NCBI RefSeq assembly: GCF_002968285.2 | Contig: NZ_CP134400.1 | Span: 5,270,001-5,334,000, forward strand | DNA: 64,000 nt | Direction of reading: 5' to 3' | DNA from: Mycobacterium sp. ITM-2016-00318 | GTDB taxonomy: Bacteria > Actinomycetota > Actinomycetes > Mycobacteriales > Mycobacteriaceae | Part shown: positions 16,897 through 25,786 of the stretch, in pieces | Layout: each line of letters starts with the position of its first letter | Numbering within the stretch: position 1 is the stretch's first letter | Program-made: the position numbers and the translations under genes | Notes under the pieces: model-generated | What the model was told of the DNA's origin: nothing | What the model saw: only the letters and a program-made list of their open reading frames with translations | Database searches by the model: none

Positions 16897-18279
16897 ATGA
16901 GTTTTGACCTGACGCCGACCGCGGCGCAGCACGACCTTGCGCGACGCGCGCACGAATTCGCCGAAACCGTCGTCCGGCCGGTGGCCGCCGACTACGACGC
17001 CCGTCAGGAGTTCCCGTGGCCGGTATTGGAGGAAGCGGCTGCCCGAGGTTTCTATAGCCCGCTCTTCTATCGCGACCTCATCGGTGACCCGACCGGGTTG
17101 TCCCTGCCGATGTTCATGGAGGAGCTGTTCTGGGGGTGCGCGGGTATCGGGCTGGCCGTCGTGATGCCTGCGCTGGCGCTGTCCGCGATCGGCCAGGCGG
17201 CCTCCCCCGAACAGATGCTGGAGTGGGCGCCGGAGTGTTTCGGCTCCCCCGGCGACCTTAAGCTGGCCGCGCTCGCGATCTCCGAACCGGAGGGTGGCAG
17301 CGACGTGCGCAACCTGCGGACGCGGGCCAAACGCGACGGTGACGACTGGATCATCGACGGCCACAAGATGTGGATCGGCAACGGCGGCATCGCCAACGTG
17401 CATGTGGTCAATGCCGTGGTCGACGAGGAGCTCGGCCATCGCGGGCAGGCGATGTTCATCGTGCCCGGCGGCACTCCCGGCCTCGAGATGGTGCGCAAGC
17501 TCGACAAGCTCGGCTGCCGCGCATCCCACACCGCGGAGTTGAAGTTCAACGCGGTTCGGGTGCCCGGCGCCAACCTGCTCGGCGGTCAGGAAAAGCTCGA
17601 GCACAAGCTGGCCCGCGCACGTGAGGCCGTCGAGGGCGGCAAGCACTCCGGGTCCGCCACCCTCGGCACCTTCGAGCAGACGCGGCCGATGGTCGCCGCG
17701 CAGGCTCTCGGCATCGCAAGGGCCGCTCTGGAATACGCGACCGAGTACGCCAATCGTCGCGAGGCGTTCGGCGCCCCGATCATCGACAACCAGGGCGTGG
17801 CGTTCCCGCTCGCCGACCTGGCCACCGGGATCGACGCCGCGCGGCTGTTGACGTGGCGGGCGTCATGGATGGCCGCAAGCGGCGTGCCGATGGAGCGCGG
17901 CGAAGGCTCGATGTCGAAGCTCGCCGCGAGCGAGATCGCGGTCAAGGCCACCGAGCGCGCGATCCAGACGATGGGCGGCTGGGGCTACATCAAGGACCAT
18001 CCGGTGGAGAAGTGGTACCGGGACGCCAAGCTGTACACCATCTTCGAAGGCACCAGCGAGATCCAGCGCGTCGTCATCTCCAACGCGCTCGGCGCCGCCG
18101 ACGGCAAGCCGCCGCTGCACTTCGACCTCGAACCGTCCGGTGGACCGCTGAACCGGATGTTCGGCCGCGGCACCCCGATGCGCACGCAGGTGGCCAACGC
18201 GGCCCTCGGGGCCAAGGACTCCATTCCCGCGCCGGTCATGAATCTCGCGATGAAGGTGCTCAAGCCGCCCAAGAAGTAA
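16897..18279 (+). CDS. Acyl-CoA dehydrogenase (FadE type)
   Basis: A 460-residue FAD enzyme for the first step of beta-oxidation. Family motifs are LAALAISEPEGGSDVRNLRT and DGHKMWIGNGG (FAD and substrate contacts), RREAFGAPIIDNQGVAFPLADLA, IQTMGGWGYIKDHPVEKWYRDAKL and the catalytic-base region TIFEGTSEIQR. The last 60 residues (LNRMFGRGTPMRTQ...) form an extra tail. It is divergent from fadD and followed after 9 bp by the DUF427 gene, likely in one transcript. Chain-length preference is unknown. Confidence 0.92.
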   Translation: MSFDLTPTAAQHDLARRAHEFAETVVRPVAADYDARQEFPWPVLEEAAARGFYSPLFYRDLIGDPTGLSLPMFMEELFWGCAGIGLAVVMPALALSAIGQAASPEQMLEWAPECFGSPGDLKLAALAISEPEGGSDVRNLRTRAKRDGDDWIIDGHKMWIGNGGIANVHVVNAVVDEELGHRGQAMFIVPGGTPGLEMVRKLDKLGCRASHTAELKFNAVRVPGANLLGGQEKLEHKLARAREAVEGGKHSGSATLGTFEQTRPMVAAQALGIARAALEYATEYANRREAFGAPIIDNQGVAFPLADLATGIDAARLLTWRASWMAASGVPMERGEGSMSKLAASEIAVKATERAIQTMGGWGYIKDHPVEKWYRDAKLYTIFEGTSEIQRVVISNALGAADGKPPLHFDLEPSGGPLNRMFGRGTPMRTQVANAALGAKDSIPAPVMNLAMKVLKPPKK

Positions 18280-18288
18280 CGTGGCGAC

Positions 18289-19113
18289 ATGGGCGTCAGA
18301 ATGATGGAACTGCTCACCGGCCGGCTCGATGCGCTGCGCTACGAGCCCACTGCAAAACGGGTTCGGGTGTTCCTCGGAGGCGAGCCGGTGGCCGACACCA
18401 CGGACGCGCGGCTGGTGTGGGAGCCCCGCCGCATCGTCCCCGCATACGCCGTCCCCGCTGCCTCCCTGACCGCGCAACTGCTGCCCGCAGGCGCCGAATC
18501 CGGTGACGACGAATTGGGCTTCCGGCTGCCCGACGTAAGTGACCGCCCGCTGCTTGATCCGTCGGTGCCGTTCCCTGTACACAGTTGTCCCGGAACGGTT
18601 TTCGACGTCATCGCCGGTGACGAGACGGCGGGGCGAGCGGCGTTCCGGCCCGACGACGCCGACCTCGCCGACCACGTCGTCCTCGAATTCGACGCCTTCA
18701 ACTGGCGTGAGGAGGACGAACCGATCGTCAGCCACCCGCACGACCCGTTCGGCCGAATCGACGTGCTCCGCAGCAGTCGACACGTCCGCATCGAGCACGA
18801 CGGCACGCTGCTCGCCGAATGCTCGCGACCCGTGCTGTTGTTCGAGACGCTGCTTCCCGTCCGCTTCTATCTGCCGCGCGACGACGTCGCCGTTGAACTG
18901 GAGCGAAGCGACACCGTCAGCTACTGCGCATACAAAGGGCGGGCGTCGTATCTCTCGGCGCCCAGCGGCCCAAGAGATATCGCATGGACATATCCCGATC
19001 CGTTGCACGACGCCGAGCAGGTGCGCGATCTGATCTGCTTTTTCGACGAACGGGTCGACGTGATCGTCGACGGTGAGCGGCGCGCGCGACCCGTGACGCC
19101 CTGGACCGACTGA
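18289..19113 (+). CDS. Tandem DUF427 protein
   Basis: A 274-residue protein with two DUF427 beta-barrel domains. Domain 1 (about 20-110) has KRVRVFLGGEPVADTTDARLVWE and VPAYAVP; domain 2 (about 150-255) has RSSRHVRIEHDGTLLAECSRPVLLFET, PVRFYLPRDDV, TVSYCAYKGRASYLS and DIAWTYPDP. The Y-C-x-Y-K-G signature is typical of the second half. Function of DUF427 is unknown. ATG 18301 (MELLTG) is an alternative start. It follows fadE closely. Confidence 0.85.
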   Translation: MGVRMMELLTGRLDALRYEPTAKRVRVFLGGEPVADTTDARLVWEPRRIVPAYAVPAASLTAQLLPAGAESGDDELGFRLPDVSDRPLLDPSVPFPVHSCPGTVFDVIAGDETAGRAAFRPDDADLADHVVLEFDAFNWREEDEPIVSHPHDPFGRIDVLRSSRHVRIEHDGTLLAECSRPVLLFETLLPVRFYLPRDDVAVELERSDTVSYCAYKGRASYLSAPSGPRDIAWTYPDPLHDAEQVRDLICFFDERVDVIVDGERRARPVTPWTD

Positions 19114-19193
19114 ACCGGAAATCCGACGCGATCGCAGGTTTTGCGGCCTCCCCAGCGGGCATCACGACAGTAAGCCCGAATGAGGAGGTATTG

Positions 19194-20372
19194 ATGCGTG
19201 CCGTCACTTGGCAGGGCAAGCGGAATGTCACCGTCGAGACGGTGCCCGACCCGATCATCAAAGAGCCAACCGACGCGATCATCAAGGTCACCAGCACCAA
19301 CATCTGTGGCTCCGACCTTCACCTCTACGAGGTCCTCGGCGCGTTCATGACGCCCGGTGACGTTCTCGGTCACGAGGCGATGGGCGTGGTGGAGGCAGTC
19401 GGCAGGGAGACCGGCGATCTCAAGGTCGGCGACCGCGTCGTCGTCCCGTTCAACATCTCCTGCGGGCACTGCTTCATGTGTGGCAACGGTCTGCAAAGCC
19501 AGTGCGAGACAACGCAGAACCGGGACCAGGGCACCGGCGCTGCGCTGTTCGGCTACTCCAAGCTGTACGGCGAGGTGCCGGGCGGCCAGGCGGAGTACCT
19601 CCGCATTCCGCAGGCCCAGTACACGCACATCAAGGTGCCGCAGGACGGACCCGACGAGCGGTATGTCTATCTGTCGGACGTGCTGCCCACCGCATGGCAG
19701 GCCGTCGAGTACGCCAACGTTCCCAAGGACGGCACCCTGGTGATTCTCGGGCTTGGGCCGATCGGTTCGATGGCCTGCAGGGTGGCCCACCATCGCGCAG
19801 ACTGCCGCGTCATCGGCGTCGACATCGTCCCCGAACGTCTGCAACGCGCGCGGGAGATGTGTAGCGACGTCATCGACATGAACCTCGATGACCCCGTCGC
19901 CGTCGTGCGGGACTCCACCGGGGGCCGTGGTGCGGACTCCGTGATCGACGCGGTCGGCATGGAGGCGCACGGCTCGCCGATCGCCACCGCCGCACAGACC
20001 GCTGCGGGCTTCCTGCCCTCGCCGGTGGGCCGGGCGGTGATGAAGAACGCGGGCGTCGACCGACTGGCCGCGTTCAACACCGCGATCGAGATGGTGCGCC
20101 GCGGCGGCACCGTCTCCCTGTCGGGTGTCTACGGCGGCGCCACCGACCCGATCAACATGATGACGCTGTTCGACAAGCAGATAACCCTGCGGATGGGACA
20201 GGCGAACGTCAAGCGGTGGGTGCCCGACATCCTGCCCTTGCTGACCGACGACGATCCGCTCGGCACCGAGTCGTTCGCGACGCACCGGTTGCCTCTCAAC
20301 GCGGCGCCGGATGCGTACGAGAAGTTCCAGAAGAAGCAAGACGGGATGGTCAAGGTCGTGCTGACGCCCTGA
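19194..20372 (+). CDS. Zinc-dependent alcohol/formaldehyde dehydrogenase (MDR family)
   Basis: A 392-residue medium-chain dehydrogenase. The catalytic zinc site is visible in NICGSDLHLYE and LGHEAMGVVE; the structural zinc site in CGHCFMCGNGLQSQC (C-x2-C-x2-C-x7-C); the NAD(P) Rossmann loop is LVILGLGPIGSMAC followed by acidic VIGVDIVPER. It resembles glutathione-independent formaldehyde dehydrogenase-like enzymes (Rv0162c/AdhE-type relatives are other options). The start ATG 19194 follows a strong GAGGAGGT ribosome site. The substrate is unknown. Confidence 0.9.
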   Translation: MRAVTWQGKRNVTVETVPDPIIKEPTDAIIKVTSTNICGSDLHLYEVLGAFMTPGDVLGHEAMGVVEAVGRETGDLKVGDRVVVPFNISCGHCFMCGNGLQSQCETTQNRDQGTGAALFGYSKLYGEVPGGQAEYLRIPQAQYTHIKVPQDGPDERYVYLSDVLPTAWQAVEYANVPKDGTLVILGLGPIGSMACRVAHHRADCRVIGVDIVPERLQRAREMCSDVIDMNLDDPVAVVRDSTGGRGADSVIDAVGMEAHGSPIATAAQTAAGFLPSPVGRAVMKNAGVDRLAAFNTAIEMVRRGGTVSLSGVYGGATDPINMMTLFDKQITLRMGQANVKRWVPDILPLLTDDDPLGTESFATHRLPLNAAPDAYEKFQKKQDGMVKVVLTP

Positions 20373-20480
20373 CCCAGGGTCGTTGGCTGAAATTACCGGT
20401 ACCCCTGGTTTCGGCTAAGGGTGATCTGGCAACATTACCGGCGGGTAAGAACATCCTTCGAGACTCAGCAGGTGGGGAAC

Positions 20481-22319
20481 ATGACGGGTTCGACGGAGAT
20501 CTCAATCCTTGCTGCGGCGGGCAGCGAAGGGGGCGGCGCCGAAATCGGCCAGGTGATCGGCATGACCGTGGTCGCGCTGATCATCGGGGCGCTGCTGTGC
20601 TGGCTTGGCTATCTGCACCGAACCCGCAAGATCACGTGGGTCAACAGCGTCGCCGAATACGCGGGCCGCAAGTTCAAGCGGCCGCCGTGGGTCGCGGTGC
20701 CGATGGCGTTGTTCATCGCGACGCTGATCTGCGCGCTGTTCGGTTTCATCTGGGACGTCAGCCTGCACATCGGCAAGGGCCGCGACCCGGGACCGCTGGC
20801 CAACCCGGCGCACTACTTCATCCTGGTCGGCCTGTTCCTGCTGTTCGTCGCGGGCTGCGCGGCGATCATCCTGCCGTATGAGAAGCCCGGTCCATTCGCG
20901 GTGCGGATCACCAAGGACTGGTACGCCCCGGTCGGTGGGTTCCTGATGGCCGGCTGCGGCCTCTACGCGCTGACCGGATTCCCGCTCGACGACGTCTGGC
21001 ACCGCATCTTCGGCCAGGACGTCACGCTGTGGGGGCCGACGCACCTGATGATGATCGGCGGCGCCGGCTTCTCGACCATCTCTGCGCTGCTCCTCGAGTA
21101 CGAAGGCGATCGGGCGATGGGCGCCGACAAGCCGGCGGACGGCTTTTTCCTGCGGTGCATCAGGTATCTCGGGTTCGGCGGCATCATCATCGGCCTCTCG
21201 GTGTTCCAGATCGAGTTTGACTTCGGTGTCCCCCAGTTCCGCCAGGTGTTCGAACCGATGCTGATCGCGGCGGCGGGGGCGTTCGGTCTCGTCGCGGCCC
21301 GGATGATGCTCGGTCGCGGTGCCGCGATCATCGCGGCGCTGATGGCGATCGGCCTGCGCGGCCTCGTCTCGCTCACTGTCGGGCCGATCCTCGGCGCGCC
21401 GATCAACTGGTTCGCCCTCTACCTCGGCGCGGCCGTCGTCGTCGAACTCGTGGCGTTCACGCCGCTTTTCAGACGACCGATCCTCTTCGGCGCTGTCAGC
21501 GGCCTTCTTGTCAGCACCGTCGGGTTGTGGCTGGAGTCGTTCTGGATCGACGCCGTCTATCCCTATCCGTGGCCCACCAGCATGTGGCCGGAAGCGCTCA
21601 TGATGGCGGTGCCGGTCGCCATCCTGACCGGCGTGTGCGGCGCGATGCTCGGCATGGTTCTCACTGACCAACGGCTACCCGGCCGCGCCATCGGCATCGG
21701 GCTGGTCGCGCTGACGGTCGTCGTCATCGGCGGGGCGACCGCCAACGGCCTGCGCTATGAGGTGCCGCAGAACACCACCGCCACGATGACCTTGACCGAG
21801 GCACCGGGCTCGCCCGACAGACGCATGGTCACCGCCGACGTGCGAATCAACCCGCCCGATCGGCTCAGCGAGGATCCGAACTGGGTGTCGGTCCTCGGCT
21901 GGCAGGGCGGGTTGGCCAACAATCGCGGCATTTTCATCGACCACCTCGAGGAGGTCGGTCCTGGCCACTATCGCTCCACCCAACCGATGCCCGTCTACGG
22001 GGAGTGGAAGACGCTGCTGCGGGTGCATGACGGTGAAACCTTCACCGCCGCGCCGATCTATTTGGCCGCCGACCCGGGGATCAACGTGCCGGAGGTGCCC
22101 GCGCAGGCGTCGATGACCCGGCCGTTCGTTTCCGAGATCACCATCCTGCAGCGGGAGCGCAACCCGGAGACCCCGATGTCGATGTGGTTCATCGGCTGCC
22201 TCGTGGTGCTCGTCTGCACGCTGATCATGATCGGCGGACTCACGTGGGGAGCGGGCCGCATCAACCGGGCCCAGCCCACCGATGCGAAGACGGAGTTGCA
22301 GCCGTCGGCTCAGGCATGA
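20481..22319 (+). CDS. Polytopic membrane protein with C-terminal FixH/YtkA-like domain
   Basis: A 612-residue membrane protein, first gene of a four-gene overlapping operon. About ten to eleven membrane helices occupy residues 20-435, then an extracytoplasmic beta-rich domain (about 440-560: MVTADVRINP, GHYRSTQPMPVYGEWKTLL, HDGETFTAAPIYL) and a last helix near 580. The GHYR...GEW pattern looks like FixH/YtkA domains. Conserved-looking polar motifs near membrane ends are FIWDVSLHIGKGRDPG, NPAHYF, DDVWHRIFGQDVTLWGPTHLMMIGG, rich in His, Trp and Asp, as in metal or heme sites. No named family is recognised. ATG 20481 follows GGTGGGGA. Confidence 0.75.
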   Translation: MTGSTEISILAAAGSEGGGAEIGQVIGMTVVALIIGALLCWLGYLHRTRKITWVNSVAEYAGRKFKRPPWVAVPMALFIATLICALFGFIWDVSLHIGKGRDPGPLANPAHYFILVGLFLLFVAGCAAIILPYEKPGPFAVRITKDWYAPVGGFLMAGCGLYALTGFPLDDVWHRIFGQDVTLWGPTHLMMIGGAGFSTISALLLEYEGDRAMGADKPADGFFLRCIRYLGFGGIIIGLSVFQIEFDFGVPQFRQVFEPMLIAAAGAFGLVAARMMLGRGAAIIAALMAIGLRGLVSLTVGPILGAPINWFALYLGAAVVVELVAFTPLFRRPILFGAVSGLLVSTVGLWLESFWIDAVYPYPWPTSMWPEALMMAVPVAILTGVCGAMLGMVLTDQRLPGRAIGIGLVALTVVVIGGATANGLRYEVPQNTTATMTLTEAPGSPDRRMVTADVRINPPDRLSEDPNWVSVLGWQGGLANNRGIFIDHLEEVGPGHYRSTQPMPVYGEWKTLLRVHDGETFTAAPIYLAADPGINVPEVPAQASMTRPFVSEITILQRERNPETPMSMWFIGCLVVLVCTLIMIGGLTWGAGRINRAQPTDAKTELQPSAQA

Positions 22320-22507
22320 ACGACGCGGCGGTCGGCCCGGACATCTCGATACTGGCCGACCACTCGCTGCTCCTTGCGATTCCGGCCTTCGTGCCCGCGT
22401 TCATCGTGGCGGGCGTCGTCGTCTACATCGCGATGAAGGACCGGCGAAACAGAGACGGGTCTCACAGTGAACCGCAAGGGTCGACGGGCCAAGATGAAAC
22501 ACGGTGA
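22316..22507 (+). CDS. Small single-helix membrane protein
   Basis: A 63-residue protein with one hydrophobic helix (LLLAIPAFVPAFIVAGVVVYIAM split by an Ala-Phe kink, about residues 19-41) and a charged C-terminal tail (KDRRNRDGSHSEPQ). It starts over the upstream stop as ATGA and ends over the next start as GTGA, which makes it a genuine coupled gene. It is probably an assembly or bridging subunit for the other three products. No homologue recognised. Confidence 0.7.
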   Translation: MNDAAVGPDISILADHSLLLAIPAFVPAFIVAGVVVYIAMKDRRNRDGSHSEPQGSTGQDETR

Positions 22508-22944
22508 CTTCAACGCGTAGCGAAAGACGACTTCTTGCACTGTTCGGCGCCGGCGCTCTGCTGCTGGCCGGTTGCGGCGGTGGCGGCGACTCCGAGAACG
22601 CGCAGAGCGCGTCGTCATCACCGTCTGCCACGACGGTCAATCCGTCGGACATGCAGGACGAGCAGGCCCCACCGGATCGCCTGCTGATCGACGTCACGAT
22701 CAAGGACGGCGAGGTCAATCCGACCAACGCCGCGCTCGAGGCGAAGACGAAGGAGCAGATCGTCGTGAAGGTCAACAGCGATGTGGCCGACGAACTGCAC
22801 GTGCACTCGACGCCCGACCACACCTTCAAGATCGAGGCAAAGCCGGCTCAGCGGTTCCAGTTCTCGGTCGACGTGCCCGGGAAGGTGGACATCGAGCTGC
22901 ACGACTTGAACAAGACGATAGCCACCGTTCAAGTTCAGCCGTGA
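22504..22944 (+). CDS. Lipoprotein with cupredoxin-like fold
   Basis: A 146-residue lipoprotein: basic N-terminus RSERRL, hydrophobic stretch and lipobox LLAGC (Cys 24), then a Ser/Asp linker and a beta-sandwich at about 58-146. The strands RLLIDVTIKDGEVNPTN, EQIVVKVNSDVADELHVHS, TPDHTFKIEAKPAQ and FSVDVPGKVDIELHD match the layout of cupredoxin-like domains. HVHS and DHTF could give metal-ligand histidines, but the usual C-terminal Cys/Met ligand is missing, so copper binding is uncertain. Start GTG 22504 and stop overlap neighbours (GTGA both times). Confidence 0.8.
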   Translation: MTSTRSERRLLALFGAGALLLAGCGGGGDSENAQSASSSPSATTVNPSDMQDEQAPPDRLLIDVTIKDGEVNPTNAALEAKTKEQIVVKVNSDVADELHVHSTPDHTFKIEAKPAQRFQFSVDVPGKVDIELHDLNKTIATVQVQP

Positions 22945-24272
22945 CAGACGGACCCGTCCCAGTACTCGCCCATGGTCTCGGCGGGTCGTCTGATCTCCCG
23001 ATTCCGTACACCTACGCGTTGATCGGCGCCGCATGGGCGCTGACGTTCACCTTCGCGGTGGTCGCCTTCGCATGGCGGCAGCCACGGTTCGACCCGGACA
23101 AGCCCGGCCGCGAACTGCCGCAGTGGGTGACAACGTTCGTCGATTCACCGGTGACGCGCTGGGCGCTCGCCGCAGCCGGGCTGCTGTTCGCCGCGTGGGT
23201 GGCGATGGCGGCCTTCTTCGGCGGAGCCGACGGCAACCCGGTGCCCGGCGTGTTCTACGTGTTGATGTGGATCGGCCTGGTGGCGGTGTCGCTGGCGATC
23301 GGGCCGATCTGGAAGGCGGTCTCGCCTGCGCGCGGTCTGTACCGGTTACTCCGGCTGGGCCGGCTGCCTGCCGGCGGCGGCTATCCCAGCCGACTCGGCT
23401 ACTGGCCCGCGGTCTTCGGACTCTTCGCCTTCGTCTGGCTTGAACTGGCCAGCCCGGACCCAGGGTCGCTTGGCGCGATCAGGCTCTGGCTGCTGTGCTA
23501 TCTGGTGATCACGGTGACCGGCGCAATCGTGTGCGGCGACAAGTGGTTCGGGCGCGCCGACCCGTTCGAGGCGTACAGCGTCGTGGCATCGCGCTTCTCA
23601 CCGCTGCGTCGTAGCCCGGGCAGCGGTCGCATCGAGATCGGCAACCCGTTCAACCACCTTCCCACGCTGCCGGTCCGGCCGGGCACGGTGACCATGCTCG
23701 CGGTGTTGTTGGGTTCCACCGCGTTCGACAGCTTCTCGGCGATGCCGGTCTGGCGCAACTTCGTCGACCGGCAAACCGACTCCGCCGCAACTGCAACGCT
23801 GATGAAGACCGCAGGCCTGCTGGTGTTCGTCGCCGTGGTCGTCGTGACGTTCTGGGCCGCGGCCCGCGCCACCGGCGGCGTCGACGCAGCCACCCGGCGG
23901 CAGCTACCTGGTTTGATGGCGCACTCGCTGGTGCCGATCGTGCTCGGCTACATGTTCGCCCATTACCTCTCCTACCTCATCGAACGGGGCCAGCAGGCGA
24001 TCATCGACCTCGCCGACCCGCTCGGTCGCGGGTGGAACCTGCTCGGTATCGGCAACGCGGAGGTGAACTACGTTCTCTCGCTTCATCCTTCGGTGCTGGC
24101 CACCATCAAGGTGTGCTGCGTCGTCGGCGGTCACGTCGCAGGCGTGGTGGCCGCACATGACCGTGCCCTGCGGTTGCTGCCCGCCGGTTACCGGCTGACG
24201 GGGCAGCTCGCGATGATGCTGGTGATGGTCGGCTACACCTTCACCGGGCTCTATCTGCTTTTCGGCGGATGA
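22941..24272 (+). CDS. Polytopic membrane protein, last gene of the envelope operon
   Basis: A 443-residue protein starting with GTG 22941 inside the lipoprotein stop. It opens with PVLAHGLGGSSDLPIP, a motif I associate with a family of actinobacterial membrane proteins, then about nine to ten membrane helices. His residues sit in the late helices (LMAHSLVPIVLGYMFAHYL, GGHVAGVVAAHDRAL), a pattern seen in proteins that bind heme or metal in the membrane. No enzyme family recognised. Coupling to the lipoprotein and the FixH/YtkA-like protein implies a joint envelope role, perhaps metal or redox-cofactor handling (inference). Confidence 0.75.
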   Translation: MTDGPVPVLAHGLGGSSDLPIPYTYALIGAAWALTFTFAVVAFAWRQPRFDPDKPGRELPQWVTTFVDSPVTRWALAAAGLLFAAWVAMAAFFGGADGNPVPGVFYVLMWIGLVAVSLAIGPIWKAVSPARGLYRLLRLGRLPAGGGYPSRLGYWPAVFGLFAFVWLELASPDPGSLGAIRLWLLCYLVITVTGAIVCGDKWFGRADPFEAYSVVASRFSPLRRSPGSGRIEIGNPFNHLPTLPVRPGTVTMLAVLLGSTAFDSFSAMPVWRNFVDRQTDSAATATLMKTAGLLVFVAVVVVTFWAAARATGGVDAATRRQLPGLMAHSLVPIVLGYMFAHYLSYLIERGQQAIIDLADPLGRGWNLLGIGNAEVNYVLSLHPSVLATIKVCCVVGGHVAGVVAAHDRALRLLPAGYRLTGQLAMMLVMVGYTFTGLYLLFGG

Positions 24273-24315
24273 CGGAGCTCTCGACGGAACATCTGCGCAT
24301 CGTAAGGTGGGGCGC

Positions 24316-24879
24316 ATGCGCGCGCTCCTGATCGTCGACGTGCAGAACGACTTCTGCGAAGGCGGCTCCCTCGAAGTCGTCGGCGGCCGGTCGGTCGCTC
24401 ACGCGATAAGCGAATTCCTCGCCACTCCACGCGGGTACGACCACATCGTCGCGACGAAGGACTTCCACATCGATCCGGGCGAGCATTTCTCCGACAGCCC
24501 GGATTTCGCGGCCTCGTGGCCGCGGCACTGCGTGGCCGGGACGCACGGCGCCGACTTCCACCAGGAGTTCGACGACTCGAAGGTGGAAGCTGTCTTCACC
24601 AAGGGTCGGTACACGGCGGCCTACAGCGGGTTCGAGGGCACCGACGAATCGGGCACGCCTCTTGTGGTCTGGCTTCGCCGACGCGACGTCGACGAGGTCG
24701 ACATCGTCGGCATCGCCACCGACTACTGCGTGGTGGCCACGGCGACCGACGCGGCCGCCGCCGGTTTCACGACCCGGGTTCTGCTGGATCTGACGGCGGG
24801 CGTAGCGGAGGAGACGAGCAGGCGAGCGGTCACGACCATGCGCGCCGCGGGTGTCGAGATCGCGCGCTCAGCGGCGTAG
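24316..24879 (+). CDS. pncA: Nicotinamidase/pyrazinamidase PncA
   Basis: A 187-residue amidase that converts nicotinamide to nicotinate in NAD salvage and, in mycobacteria, pyrazinamide to pyrazinoate. The catalytic triad D8, K96 and C138 falls at exactly the M. tuberculosis positions, and the metal-site residues D49, H51, H57 (KDFHIDPGEHF) and H71 (WPRHCV) are present. Position 137 is Tyr (ATDYCV) where M. tuberculosis has His; Tyr is common in other nicotinamidases. Start ATG 24316 matches the M. tuberculosis N-terminus (MRALxIVDVQNDFCEGGSL). It converges on the enoyl-CoA hydratase gene 2 bp away. Confidence 0.96.
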   Translation: MRALLIVDVQNDFCEGGSLEVVGGRSVAHAISEFLATPRGYDHIVATKDFHIDPGEHFSDSPDFAASWPRHCVAGTHGADFHQEFDDSKVEAVFTKGRYTAAYSGFEGTDESGTPLVVWLRRRDVDEVDIVGIATDYCVVATATDAAAAGFTTRVLLDLTAGVAEETSRRAVTTMRAAGVEIARSAA

Positions 24880-24881
24880 CA

Positions 24882-25679
24882 CTACCGGCCGGTCCACCGC
24901 GGCGGCCTGCGTTCGATGAACGCCCGCACGCCTTCCTTGGCGTCGTCGAGACCCATCACATCCAGATGGATCTGCGTCTCGCGCGCGCCCACCTCCGCGC
25001 GATCGAGGTCGAACGAGTCCCACAGCAGCCTCTTGCTGGCCGCCACCGAAGCGGGCGCTGCGTTCACGGCGATGTCCTGCGCCAACTCGAGAGCGGTAGG
25101 CAATACATCGGCTGCGTCGAGCGCCCGGCTGCCGAGACCGAGCGCGACGGCTCGATGTCCGTCGAACATGGCCCCGCTCAGCAATATCTCTGCGGCATTC
25201 GACAGGCCGACGAGGCGCGGAAGAATCCAGTGAGAATACGCATCCCCGACCATGCCGCGGCGCACCTGCACGACGCCGTAGCGGGCGTCGGCCGCGAAGA
25301 TGCGGATGTCGCACTGCAGCGCCAGCGTCAGCCCCAATCCGATCGCATGCCCGTTGACGGCGGCGATCACCGGCTTGCTCACCGACCACGCGGGGACGTC
25401 GACGCCCGCGGCGGAGAACCCGGGCCCCGGCTCGGTGAAGGTGCGCTCACCCGCGGCCAGATCGGCGCCTGCGCAGAAGGCAGGCGGCGCCCCCGTGAGC
25501 ACCACCACCCGCACCGCGTCGCTCCCGTCGCACCACCGATACGCCTCTGCCAGCTCCTCGCGCATGCCGTCGCCGACGGCGTTGCGCTGCTGCGGCCGGT
25601 CGAGGGTGATGGTGCCCACACCCCTTTCGACGACCAGGCGCAGCGTTCGGTAAGTGGGCAGGTCGGGACTGATGGACAC
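24882..25679 (-). CDS. Enoyl-CoA hydratase/isomerase family protein
   Basis: A 265-residue crotonase-fold protein starting at GTG 25679. Oxyanion-hole elements are PPAFCAGADLAAGE and AAVNGHAIGLGLTLALQCDIRI; RYGVVQVRRGMVGD aligns with the region that carries the catalytic Glu in true hydratases. A Glu pair typical of ECH is not obvious, so isomerase, hydrolase or other crotonase chemistry is possible. It is convergent with pncA and divergent from glgX, whose start lies 107 bp away. Confidence 0.85.
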   Translation of the reverse strand: MSISPDLPTYRTLRLVVERGVGTITLDRPQQRNAVGDGMREELAEAYRWCDGSDAVRVVVLTGAPPAFCAGADLAAGERTFTEPGPGFSAAGVDVPAWSVSKPVIAAVNGHAIGLGLTLALQCDIRIFAADARYGVVQVRRGMVGDAYSHWILPRLVGLSNAAEILLSGAMFDGHRAVALGLGSRALDAADVLPTALELAQDIAVNAAPASVAASKRLLWDSFDLDRAEVGARETQIHLDVMGLDDAKEGVRAFIERRPPRWTGR

Positions 25680-25786
25680 TGTTGCACCTCGGGCCGGTCA
25701 AGATCGACGACTTTGGTTGTGATGCTGCCTCACCGGGCACCCCCGTATCGTCTCGTTGGTCCGACCAGATTTTTGGAGTGTGTTTC

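Noticed and set aside
15294..16907. 537-codon plus-strand frame opposite fadD
   Set aside because: Antisense shadow of the acyl-CoA ligase, His/Arg-rich without similarity.
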